Notes under the pieces: generated by a model
Told to the model about the DNA's origin: nothing
The model's input: the letters and a program-made list of their open reading frames with translations, nothing else
The model's database searches: none
Source of the DNA: Paenibacillus algorifonticola
GTDB lineage: Bacteria; Bacillota; Bacilli; Paenibacillales; Paenibacillaceae
NCBI RefSeq assembly: GCF_000971975.1
Contig: NZ_KQ040783.1
Coordinates: 14,865-78,864, forward strand
Length of the DNA stretch: 64,000 nt
Direction: 5' to 3'
Made by a program: the position numbers and the translations under genes
In this document: in pieces, positions 51,498 to 59,867 of the stretch
How positions within the stretch are numbered: position 1 is the stretch's first letter
Layout of the letters: the number at the start of each line of letters is the position of its first letter

Positions 51498-51861
51498 TAT
51501 CCCAGCTCCTCTCTGATTAAATATCGGCAGTGAGCCGCTTATTTTCAAGCAACAAATATTTCCAAATATAGGTTACATTATAGCGAATATCCAGCCCAGC
51601 TTCAACTGTCCTAAGAACGAAATTGCCTAGCCGCGCTTTCATGTAAGCCCTTTCTTTTATTTACACAAGCGTAAACGGCTATCGCCGTCCTCTGGCGGCA
51701 AAGCTACCGTTTCGAGGGTGAAATGTAAGTCGTTTATAAGGGTGAAACGTATACATTCTTATATTTCGAAAAAACCTCCGCTTCCACACTTTCCTTGGAA
51801 CGAAGGCTCGGTTTCAAGCTTCATATAGGACTGTGCAGCAGGGTAAGCCTGTCTGCCGCCG
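51498..51861. other. Intergenic, no gene seen
   Basis: 364 bases with GC-skewed short repeats but no RBS-led ORF. A weak symmetrical segment around 51660-51760 (GTAAACGGCTATCGCCGTC and similar) was not assignable. Confidence 0.35.
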
Positions 51862-52533
51862 CTATGCAAAATCCGGCATAATCTCCTGAATGCAATCCGG
51901 CGACTCGTACGCTTCGTTGCCTACCGCATTTGTTACCGGATAAGCTCTTAGCTGATAGGATTCCAGCGGGTCGAGATGCTTGCGCAGCGAACGGAAATCA
52001 TGAATGCGCGGATTGAGCCAATCCTCCAGCCCTTCCTCATCAAGCACGATAGGCACGCGCGGCTGCCAGCCGGATAACGCCCCTGAAGAACTGGCGGTAA
52101 TCATCGTAAAAGCGCGCACTTCCTGCCCCTGATAATTTTTCCAGGCATCAAAAAAACCCGCTACACCAAACAAACGCTGGCTCGGCACAACAATATGCAT
52201 TGCCCGCGGCTCACGCTCCTGCCCATGCTGCTGCCAGCCAAAGAAGCCGCTGCACGGCACAACACAGCGCTGCCTGCGCAGCATCCGTTCGAAAAACGGC
52301 TTTTCAGACAGCCTCTCGCAATCAGCATTTACTGAATCCTTCGCCCAAAACGGAAACAAGCCCCATCTGGCATCCTGAAGCGTCCGCTCGCCTAAGCGGT
52401 CATTCATCACAATCGATACCGATTGGGTCGGCGCTATATTAAAACGGGTCACATCACAATCAATTACATTCCCAACTTGGAACGAGCTAACCAAATCATC
52501 AACATTTGCCCTAACCGAATAACGTTCAATCAT
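51862..52533 (-). CDS. SRAP-family (YedK/HMCES-like) protein lacking the catalytic triad
   Basis: 223 residues; start ATG 52533 after GGGGG. The SRAP fold is clear: RFNIAPTQSVSIVMNDR, DARWGLFPFWAKD, RRQRCVVPCSGFFGWQQHG, LFGVAGFFDAW, FTMITASSSGALSGW, VPIVLDEEGLEDWLNP. Known SRAP enzymes need Cys2 (MCGR), a Glu in the 'GFYEW' loop and a His before 'RMP'. Here the start is MIERYS, the loop is GFFGW, and the segment is GWQPRVP. All three are absent, so self-crosslinking to abasic sites and autoproteolysis should not occur. It may still bind single-stranded DNA. No LexA box was seen upstream. Confidence 0.85.
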   Translation of the reverse strand: MIERYSVRANVDDLVSSFQVGNVIDCDVTRFNIAPTQSVSIVMNDRLGERTLQDARWGLFPFWAKDSVNADCERLSEKPFFERMLRRQRCVVPCSGFFGWQQHGQEREPRAMHIVVPSQRLFGVAGFFDAWKNYQGQEVRAFTMITASSSGALSGWQPRVPIVLDEEGLEDWLNPRIHDFRSLRKHLDPLESYQLRAYPVTNAVGNEAYESPDCIQEIMPDFA

Positions 52534-52637
52534 CTGTATATCCCCCTCGAAGCTGTGCGGGCAAGCTCTCCGCTGCGCTCAAAATATCGTCTTGCCCATT
52601 ATTTGCATAAGAGGAGGTTTTTTATTCGCTCATTTAC

Positions 52638-53492
52638 TTAATTTGTCGTAAAACGCTTGCGGAATTTAAGCGGCGGCATTCCGGTATGGGAGGCAAATAA
52701 CCGCGAAAAATGCGGCGTTTGACGGAAGCCCGTCTCTTCCGCAATGCGGGCTATCGTCCAGTCCGTCTTAATAAGGAGCAGCTTCGCCTGATCCAGCCTG
52801 TAGTAGAGTAAATATTGCTGCGGCGTACAGCCGAACACCTCGGTCATACAGCGCGTAATATAATTGGTATGCAGCTGCAGCACTTCGCTGAGCATGCCAT
52901 TGCTAATCGGGCTGCGGTAATTCATTTTCAAGTAGGCAGCGGCACGTTCCGCTACCGATACGCCTGCTCTTGCAGCATCCGAACGCCAGCCTTCATCGAG
53001 CATTTGCAGCAAATGCAGAAAACGCTGCTGGCGCTCCCAGAACGCGCCATGCGACGAGCTTTGCGCTGCATCATGCAGCTGCCCAAAGATGAGCTTCGCT
53101 TCGTCCGGGTAAGACAGGTGAATTTTTTTCGGCAGCCGAATGGCATACGTATAATAATCTCCGCGCAAGGAGCCTGATTGACTCCCCTCGGTTTCTTCCC
53201 AAGCACCCACCGTTTGAAAATGCACCCAGTCAAACACGGTCGCCTCTTGGCAGGGCTGATACGAATAATGATAGCTGTCCGGCCGCAAAATAAGCACATC
53301 CCCTGGGCCAAGCATCCATTTATGCTCCCCTTCTGCAAGATGCAGAGCGCCTTCATGCACGAACAGCATATCGAATACGCCAATATTGGTCCGGTTCGGA
53401 TGTTCTTCACCCGCTTGATACGTCCTGCGGTTTGATTCTATAAAAAAGGGCAGCGGCGGCGAACGAAACGTTAGCAGCAGTTCCTCTGACAC
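52638..53492 (-). CDS. AraC-family regulator with cupin sensor
   Basis: 284 residues. N-terminal cupin-like sensor (about 15-140: FDMLFVHEGALHLAEGEHKW, GDVLILRPDSYHYSYQP) and C-terminal double helix-turn-helix (about 185-284: AAAYLKMNYRSPISNGMLSE, CTPQQYLLYYRLDQAKLLLI, IARIAEETGFRQTPHFSRLF, TGMPPLKFRKRF). Cytosolic carbohydrate sensor type. It lies 187 bp downstream of the sulfatase gene on the same strand, separated by a terminator. Probably regulates sugar genes nearby. Confidence 0.9.
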   Translation of the reverse strand: MSEELLLTFRSPPLPFFIESNRRTYQAGEEHPNRTNIGVFDMLFVHEGALHLAEGEHKWMLGPGDVLILRPDSYHYSYQPCQEATVFDWVHFQTVGAWEETEGSQSGSLRGDYYTYAIRLPKKIHLSYPDEAKLIFGQLHDAAQSSSHGAFWERQQRFLHLLQMLDEGWRSDAARAGVSVAERAAAYLKMNYRSPISNGMLSEVLQLHTNYITRCMTEVFGCTPQQYLLYYRLDQAKLLLIKTDWTIARIAEETGFRQTPHFSRLFASHTGMPPLKFRKRFTTN

Positions 53493-53624
53493 GACAATCT
53501 CTCCTTGTGCAACTATGTAAGTTAGTATTTATGTATTGCCCCATGTTACATAACTAATAATCGTTTGTCTACCTTTGCCGCCTGATGCGTCTCAAGGAAA
53601 CCGGATGGCTTGCACGGCAAAAAA

Positions 53625-53653
53625 GCCTGACGGACATCGTTGTCCCGCCAAGC
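53625..53653 (-). terminator. Terminator of the sulfatase operon
   Basis: GCTTGGCGGGAC pairs with GTCCGTCAGGC with G-U pairs, then TTTTTT on the minus strand. About 26 bases after the sulfatase stop. Confidence 0.6.
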
Positions 53654-53679
53654 TGGCTCTCGCCTTATTTTCACACTGG

Positions 53680-55203
53680 TTATTGGAGCGCTTGAAGGCC
53701 GCCCTTGTCGTAAAAAAACGGACCTTTGGACCAGGCTGAAGCCAAATGCATCAATAATTCGGTTTTGAGCCGTTCCCGAATGCGGGCATATTGGTCATCG
53801 CCGTACAAATTATGCCACTCGCCTGCATCCTTTCCCAAATGATACAGCTCGCCCTTCGTCTCATCCACACGCGCCGCTGCATCCCGCACCGCTCCATCGA
53901 TATAGAGGATCAGCTTCCACTCCTTCGTTCGCCACATATAGACGGGCGCCGAATGCGGCGCGGTTACCCCTTTGCCGTGAAACTCGCAGAAGCTCCCCCG
54001 CCGCACCGTCTCACCGAGCAGATCGAAGCCCGGCAGCATCGGATTGCGTTCAAGCCCTGCGGCGGCCGTCAGTGTAGGCACCAGATCAATTAATTCGGCT
54101 GGCCGCTCATCCTCGGTGCCCCACTTATGCTGCTGAATATAGGAGCCCGACAAAATCATCGGCACCCGTACGCTGCTGTCATACAAATTGTATTTATTGA
54201 AGCGGTAACGCCGTTCCCCCAGCATCTCGCCATGGTCGGAGACGAACACGATGAGTGCATGGTCGAGCCGGCCCTGCTGCTCCAGCTTGTCCAAAGCAAG
54301 GCCGAAATAATGGTCGAGCCACGAGCAATTGGCCCAGTACCGCAGTGTTGTCCTTCTCTGCTCCAGTGGGCTCATCTGCTCCCAAATTCGCTTTTTCTCC
54401 AAATAAACCTCTTTGCTGTTCGCATTTAAATCATCAGTTGCCTGTAGATGCGTGTTTTCTTCCACCTCCCAAGGCGGCTGCGGAATATCGGGAATTTGCT
54501 CCAGATCGTACAGATCCTCAAATTCCTTCGGCACATTCAATCCCGCATGCGGCTTGAGGAAAGACAGATAGAAAAACAAAGGCCGCGAAGCATCAAGCCC
54601 CTCATCGATAAAAGACAGCGCCTGCTCCGCCACCCAGCCGTCGCGATGATGGTTAAGCGGCAGCGTGCTGGTTAGGCCGATGTAGCCGTTCGAATTTTCC
54701 TCGCCGCCCCCGAAGGAGGCCGTTTCCCGGTGATACGCTTCAAGCGCCTCCGGGTTAACATCGCCCATCATAATTGCCCCCGCCTCATAATGCCCGCTTG
54801 CGCGGGACAGCCCGACTGCCCGCACCTCAAAGCCGCGCGTATCCGGCTCTTCCACGCCTTGGCCGTGGTTCCAGTGGGTTTTGCCAAAGCCAGCCGTCTG
54901 ATAGCCTGCCCGCTGCAATATAGCCGGAAGCGGCTCTGAGGGCAGCCTGCTTTCATCGAACAAGCCGCCGTAATTCGTGCGCACGCCCAACTGCGAAGGA
55001 TAATAGCCCAGCATCATCGAGCTCCGGCTCGGTACGCACATCGGCGACTGGCATACCGCCTGATTGAACGTAATGCCTTTTTCCGCCAGTTTGTCGATGT
55101 TTGGCGTATGAATATGCGCATTGTATTTGCCGATACAATCCCATCTCTGCTGATCGGTCATTAGAAAAATAATCGTAGGCTGCTCTTTCGTTTGATTAGC
55201 CAC
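53680..55203 (-). CDS. Type I sulfatase (formylglycine-dependent)
   Basis: 507 residues, no signal peptide. N-terminal metal site PTIIFLMTDQQRWD; the sulfatase signature CVPSRSSMMLGYYPSQLG (C-x-P-S-R; the Cys becomes formylglycine); DHGEMLGERRYRFNKY as the second metal and substrate block; YHLGKDAGEWHNLYGD near the end. It belongs to the S1 sulfatase family, choline-sulfatase/heparan-type by layout; the substrate is not determined. A maturase (anSME-type) is not in the window. It lies 41 bases downstream of the transmembrane AraC regulator, so last gene of the glycan operon. Confidence 0.9.
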   Translation of the reverse strand: MANQTKEQPTIIFLMTDQQRWDCIGKYNAHIHTPNIDKLAEKGITFNQAVCQSPMCVPSRSSMMLGYYPSQLGVRTNYGGLFDESRLPSEPLPAILQRAGYQTAGFGKTHWNHGQGVEEPDTRGFEVRAVGLSRASGHYEAGAIMMGDVNPEALEAYHRETASFGGGEENSNGYIGLTSTLPLNHHRDGWVAEQALSFIDEGLDASRPLFFYLSFLKPHAGLNVPKEFEDLYDLEQIPDIPQPPWEVEENTHLQATDDLNANSKEVYLEKKRIWEQMSPLEQRRTTLRYWANCSWLDHYFGLALDKLEQQGRLDHALIVFVSDHGEMLGERRYRFNKYNLYDSSVRVPMILSGSYIQQHKWGTEDERPAELIDLVPTLTAAAGLERNPMLPGFDLLGETVRRGSFCEFHGKGVTAPHSAPVYMWRTKEWKLILYIDGAVRDAAARVDETKGELYHLGKDAGEWHNLYGDDQYARIRERLKTELLMHLASAWSKGPFFYDKGGLQALQ

Positions 55204-55244
55204 CGTTCACCTCTACTTTCTGCCTCTATGGTTAGGTTGAAGCC

Positions 55245-57764
55245 TTATTTCCCCTGCCCCAAGCTGTGCAGGCGGGGCCGCTCTCCCGCATTCCGCACAA
55301 CATCGCGGTAGCGGCTCGGCGTAATGCCCTCGCTTTTTTTGAATGTTCGATTGAAATAGCTGGGCTGGTAGCCGACCAGCTCGGCGATTTCGTTCATTTT
55401 AAGATCGGAATGCAGCAGCAGCTCCTTCGCATGGTTTAAACGAACCGTCGTTAAATAATCGATAAAATTGCAGTCGAACGCCTGCTTGAAGGAGCGGCTA
55501 AGCGTATAGGAATTCATGCCATAGGCGTCAGCAAGCGCTTCAAGCGACAGGACGGAGGCATATTCATTGTCCACATGCTCCTTCATCTTATAAATGACCT
55601 GCTGAATTTGCTTCTCCTGCTTGCCTGCAACCTCGCGAATAAACACGTCGACGACTTGATGGCGGAACCACCATAGCACATCGTGAGTATGGTTCAGCTG
55701 CTGCAGCTCATCAAGCAGCAGCCTGCCTTCAAACAGCTGCACTGGATTGGCGCCAGCCTGCATCATCGCATGCTGAATCGTTCCAAGCAGCTGCAATAGA
55801 CGATACCTGACAGCCTGCTCTCCTGCCGCTTCGCCAGTATCTTCGGAAGCCAGCTCGCCGATGAAGCCACTAATGCCTTCCATGGCTTCCTCCCCGTTGC
55901 CGCTGCGAATCGCATAGACGATGTCATTTTCCAGCGCAAAAGGATAGGGGCTGTCTGCATCAGAGGTTTGCTGCTCCTGCTGGGCAAGATCGATGACCGT
56001 CTGCGTGCTCGCCAGCAGCCGGTGGCGCAGCGTCAGCTTCGCTTTTTCGAACAGCGTGGGAACCCGGCGCAGCTCCAGCACGGTACCCGCGACTACTACC
56101 GTTAGGCGCAAACCAAGCGTCTGCTCCATCTGCGCGGTCAACTCGCTGGCTAAACCGAGCAATTGCTTATGCTGCTCATCGGCATACGGCTCGCCGGCAT
56201 TCCGTTCACTGCCGTATGGCTCATCATCGGCCTGCTGATCGGCCTGCTGATCGGCTTCCTGCTCTCGCGCAGCCGAAGCGCTGTCCGCTTCCAGCTTAGG
56301 CAGCGTCAGCAGCAGCCCGATCGAACCATCGTGAAAATGCAGCTGCTCAGCAGCATAACCCCGCCGCTCTGTCAGCTGCGAGAGCAGTTCGGACACCGCG
56401 AGCGAAGCGATATCGCCTTCACTCTGTCGCGACGAAGGCTCGCCGCCCCCGAAGCCGCCGCCGCGAAACTGCACGACCATCGCAGCCCAACTGCCGCCGT
56501 CCTGCGCAGCCGCGCCCCCGAGCTGCTGCAGCCGCTCACGCAGCTCCGCTTCGGCAAGCTCAGGCAGATGCCCCTGCGTCAGCTGCAGCAGGAAGCTCTC
56601 GCGGATGACTGGAATATGATGCTCCAGCCTGCTGCGCAGCGTCTCACGCTCCCTTTCCATTCCCCGCCAGCGCCGCTCCAGTGCGCCCAGCTCGTCGCGC
56701 CCCTCCTCTCGCTGCCTCAAACCGCCGCCGCTGCGCTTGTCCCCGATCAGCCTTGCCAGCAGGCTGGCGACCGGAGAATAGATGCGCAGCGAGCCGATCC
56801 ATGACAGCGCAAGTGCCAGCAGCAGCCCTCCTGCGCTAACCGCTAATATAAAGCGCGAAATAAGCAGCGAGGGCGCAATAACCGCTGTCATGGGCGCAGC
56901 CGATACATAAATCCAATCCGTACCGAGGCGGCGAAAGCTGCCGTAAGAGACGGAATAAGCTTCCTCGCCATATTCCACACGCAAGGACTCGTCTGAGCCG
57001 CGATGCTGCAAATATACTTCCCGCAGCTTTGCGGCAAGCGGCGATGCGGGCTCGCTGCCATTCATCAGCCAGCTGCCATCGCTATCGAGCAGAAAAGTCT
57101 CGCCCTCCGCGTAAGGCGTGAGCGTATCCAGCAGCCGGTTCAGCTTATTCTCGTTGAGCGTAGTCGTCACAATGCCCAGCGGCTTCTCCTCGCCGCCCGG
57201 CAGGCGATTGACCAGCATTGGCGCTTTACCATCGAAGGAGCGGGTCCAATAGGCGCCCACTGGCTGGCGTAGCAGCGCTTTGTATTGCTCGATTTTGTCC
57301 AGATCATCGATGAAATCATAGCGGTCCGGCTTCATGACCAGCGGCTGCGGATACAGCAGAAACAACTCAGCCCGATTCACTAATGTATGCGAATTATTCA
57401 TAATGAGCAGCGTGCGGTACAGCTCATGCACCTGCTTGTATTTATAGACGAAATCCAACTGCCGCAGCCGATTATCAAATACCGGGTCAAAAGCCCACTG
57501 CGAGAAGGACAGCTCAAGCGCCGACAGCTGCTCATCAATCGTCCGCGCCCGCTGCTCAATCTGCTCATGATGCAAACGCTGGAGCACGTTCTCCATTTTC
57601 ACCGTAATCGATTTATGCATGACGATTCCCATCACAAGCCCCGGAATGCAGGCGATGAGCAGCACAAGCGCCAAGCTCCGGCGGAAATAAGAGCCGCGCA
57701 GCCTAGCCGCCGCTTCCGCCCGCTTGCCTTTCCCCCAGCCTTCCGCAAAACGTCTGATTCCCAT
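55245..57764 (-). CDS. Transmembrane AraC-type regulator with extracellular sensor domain
   Basis: 839 residues. Membrane helix 1 (LALVLLIACIPGLVMGIVMH, about 32-52), extracellular sensor of about 250 residues of the dCACHE type (VNRAELFLLYPQPLVMKPDR, EGETFLLDSDGSWLMNGSEP, TDWIYVSAAPM), helix 2 (LAVSAGGLLLALALSWIG), a HAMP-like coil, a long cytoplasmic region with an acidic Gln-rich stretch (QEADQQADQQADDEPYGSE), and an AraC DNA-binding end (about 735-835: LEALADAYGMNSYTLSRSFK, MNEIAELVGYQPSYFNRTFK). One-component glycan sensor linking an outside ligand directly to DNA. It lies within the operon with the LplABC-type genes and the sulfatase. Confidence 0.9.
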   Translation of the reverse strand: MGIRRFAEGWGKGKRAEAAARLRGSYFRRSLALVLLIACIPGLVMGIVMHKSITVKMENVLQRLHHEQIEQRARTIDEQLSALELSFSQWAFDPVFDNRLRQLDFVYKYKQVHELYRTLLIMNNSHTLVNRAELFLLYPQPLVMKPDRYDFIDDLDKIEQYKALLRQPVGAYWTRSFDGKAPMLVNRLPGGEEKPLGIVTTTLNENKLNRLLDTLTPYAEGETFLLDSDGSWLMNGSEPASPLAAKLREVYLQHRGSDESLRVEYGEEAYSVSYGSFRRLGTDWIYVSAAPMTAVIAPSLLISRFILAVSAGGLLLALALSWIGSLRIYSPVASLLARLIGDKRSGGGLRQREEGRDELGALERRWRGMERERETLRSRLEHHIPVIRESFLLQLTQGHLPELAEAELRERLQQLGGAAAQDGGSWAAMVVQFRGGGFGGGEPSSRQSEGDIASLAVSELLSQLTERRGYAAEQLHFHDGSIGLLLTLPKLEADSASAAREQEADQQADQQADDEPYGSERNAGEPYADEQHKQLLGLASELTAQMEQTLGLRLTVVVAGTVLELRRVPTLFEKAKLTLRHRLLASTQTVIDLAQQEQQTSDADSPYPFALENDIVYAIRSGNGEEAMEGISGFIGELASEDTGEAAGEQAVRYRLLQLLGTIQHAMMQAGANPVQLFEGRLLLDELQQLNHTHDVLWWFRHQVVDVFIREVAGKQEKQIQQVIYKMKEHVDNEYASVLSLEALADAYGMNSYTLSRSFKQAFDCNFIDYLTTVRLNHAKELLLHSDLKMNEIAELVGYQPSYFNRTFKKSEGITPSRYRDVVRNAGERPRLHSLGQGK

Positions 57765-57825
57765 CGCTATCGCCCGCCTTCCTTCGTTTTTTCAAGCATC
57801 AACGTCTATGCTAAACGCCGCTTGC

Positions 57826-58695
57826 CTATCCTTTCACAGAACCGACCATCGCGCCCTTGGCAAAATGCTTTTGCAAAAACGGATATACCAGCAAAATCGG
57901 CGTTATCGCGATAATGACGGAAGCCATCTTGAGCATTTCTGACGGCGGAGCCTCCACATGCTGGCCCGGAATAGTCAGATCGATGGTCGAGGCGCTTTTC
58001 AGCATATTTTGCAGCAGCACTTGAATCGGCCACTGCGCCGCATCATTCAAATACAGCAGCGCCGAGAAAAACTGGTTCCAGTAGCCGACGGCGAAAAATA
58101 ACCCGAAGGCCGCCAGCGCCGGCAGCGACAGCGGCAAAATAATGGTCAGCCACGTGCGCACCGCGCCGCTGCCATCCATTGCTGCCGATTCGCCAAGCTC
58201 AGCGGGCAGGCTGTCGAAGAAGCCCTTCATGAGCAGCACCGTCCAGCCGTTCGCAAGCGATGGCAAAATGAGCGACCACAGGCTGTTGATCAGCCCCAGC
58301 TCTCTAACGAGCAAATAATGCGGAATGATGCCGGGGCTGAATAAAATCGTCAGCAGCACCAGAAGCATTAGCGGCCTGCGCAGCAGCATTCGCCGCTGCG
58401 ACAGCGCATAGGCGAAGGACGAGCTGACCGCAAGGCTGCACAGCGTGCCGATGACGGCCAGAAACGCGCTATTGCCGAGCGAGCGCGGAAAAGCTTTCGT
58501 CGACAGTAAATATTCGTACGCCTCGAGGGACCATTTTTGCGGAAACAGAACGAACTTCTTGAGCAGAAACTCGCTCGGATCGGTGAACGAAACGATAAAC
58601 ACATAATAAATCGGGAAAAACGTCACCAACGCCAGCAGCCCGAGAAACAGGCCATTAGCCGCTTGGAACACGCGGTCGCCGAAACGTTGCTTCAT
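57826..58695 (-). CDS. Carbohydrate ABC permease, LplC/YtcP type
   Basis: 289 residues, six membrane helices (FLGLLALVTFFPIYYVFIVS, FLAVIGTLCSLAVSSSFAYA, LMLLVLLTILFSPGIIPHYL). The EAA-like loop is ELGESAAMDGSGAVRTWLTI. The family end motif FAKGAMVGSVKG is typical of Paenibacillus LplC-like permeases. Partner of the permease 15 bases upstream. Confidence 0.92.
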   Translation of the reverse strand: MKQRFGDRVFQAANGLFLGLLALVTFFPIYYVFIVSFTDPSEFLLKKFVLFPQKWSLEAYEYLLSTKAFPRSLGNSAFLAVIGTLCSLAVSSSFAYALSQRRMLLRRPLMLLVLLTILFSPGIIPHYLLVRELGLINSLWSLILPSLANGWTVLLMKGFFDSLPAELGESAAMDGSGAVRTWLTIILPLSLPALAAFGLFFAVGYWNQFFSALLYLNDAAQWPIQVLLQNMLKSASTIDLTIPGQHVEAPPSEMLKMASVIIAITPILLVYPFLQKHFAKGAMVGSVKG

Positions 58696-58710
58696 ATCGC
58701 ATTGCTCCTT

Positions 58711-59739
58711 TTAATAGACGCCATCCTCGCCCATCCGCTTCGCCAGCTTATTGGCAAGCAGCACCAGAATGAGGCCGATGACTGATTTGAATAGCCCGAC
58801 GGCTGTACTGTAGCTGAATTGGCCCTGCTGAATACCGACCCTGTACACATACGTATCGAATACTTCCGCCACCTCGGATACCGCCCCGTTATACATGAGG
58901 AAAATCTGCTCGAAGCCCACATCCATAATGTCTCCCAACCGAAGAATGAGCAAAATTACAATAACGCCGCGGATGCCTGGCAGTGTAATATGCCAAATTT
59001 GGCGCAGCCTGCCCGCTCCATCGACACGTGCCGCCTCATAAATTTGCGGATCAATGCCCGCAATCGCTGCCAAAAACACAATCGTGCCCCAGCCGCCTTC
59101 CTTCCATACCGCTTGCAGCGTCACGAGCATCCAGAACGAATCCGGGTTCGTTAAAAAATCAATTCGCGGTCGCCCAGCGGCTTCGAGCATCGCATTTATG
59201 AGCCCCTCGCCTTTGCCAAGCAGCAAAAAGGTCAAGCCGGCAATGATAACCCAGGACAGAAAATGCGGCATATAGATAACGGTCTGCACAATCCGCTTGT
59301 ACAGCATGCTGCGCAGCTCATTCAGACAAAGTGCCACAATGATGGGCACGGAAAAAAAAAGCAGCAAATTCAGCAGGCTGATCGCCAGCGTATTGCGAAA
59401 CAGCAAAATGAAATCCGAATGAGCGAAAAAACGGGCAAAGTGGGCAAACCCGACCCACTCGCTGCCTAACATTCCTTTGAACGGAAAATAGTTCTGAAAG
59501 GCAATCAGCACGCCCCACATCGGCACATATTTGAAAAGAATGAAAAATAACAGGCCTGGCAAAGCGAGCAAATAAAGCGATTGGTCGCGCCGGAGGCTTG
59601 AACGCAGGCTTTTCCAATATTTTTGGCTGCCGCTGCTCCCCGGTTTCCGTTTCTTGCCGTCAGCCACTGTTGCCAGGCTGCCAGTTGTTGTTTTAGCTGC
59701 GGTCTCCGTCGTCGTGTCATATGAACGTATCGGGCTCAT
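58711..59739 (-). CDS. Carbohydrate ABC permease, LplB/YteP type
   Basis: 342 residues; RBS GAGGAGGGG. A 60-residue polar N-terminus precedes six helices (LYLLALPGLLFFILFKYVPM, IVILLILRLGDIMDVGFEQI). Conserved segments: MWGVLIAFQNYFPFKGMLGS, EAARVDGAGRLRQIWHITLP (EAA loop). End in GLILVLLANKLAKRMGED. Forms the heterodimeric channel with the next gene. Confidence 0.92.
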   Translation of the reverse strand: MSPIRSYDTTTETAAKTTTGSLATVADGKKRKPGSSGSQKYWKSLRSSLRRDQSLYLLALPGLLFFILFKYVPMWGVLIAFQNYFPFKGMLGSEWVGFAHFARFFAHSDFILLFRNTLAISLLNLLLFFSVPIIVALCLNELRSMLYKRIVQTVIYMPHFLSWVIIAGLTFLLLGKGEGLINAMLEAAGRPRIDFLTNPDSFWMLVTLQAVWKEGGWGTIVFLAAIAGIDPQIYEAARVDGAGRLRQIWHITLPGIRGVIVILLILRLGDIMDVGFEQIFLMYNGAVSEVAEVFDTYVYRVGIQQGQFSYSTAVGLFKSVIGLILVLLANKLAKRMGEDGVY

Positions 59740-59867
59740 CGAACGCTGCCCCTCCTCACCTGCCGCACCGCTCCAAGGAATGGCTAGGTGCAGCAGGTTG
59801 ATTTTATATTATTCCTATGCACTTAATTGGTTTTAAGATAATAGCATAGGTGTTTTGCTTTGTAAAT

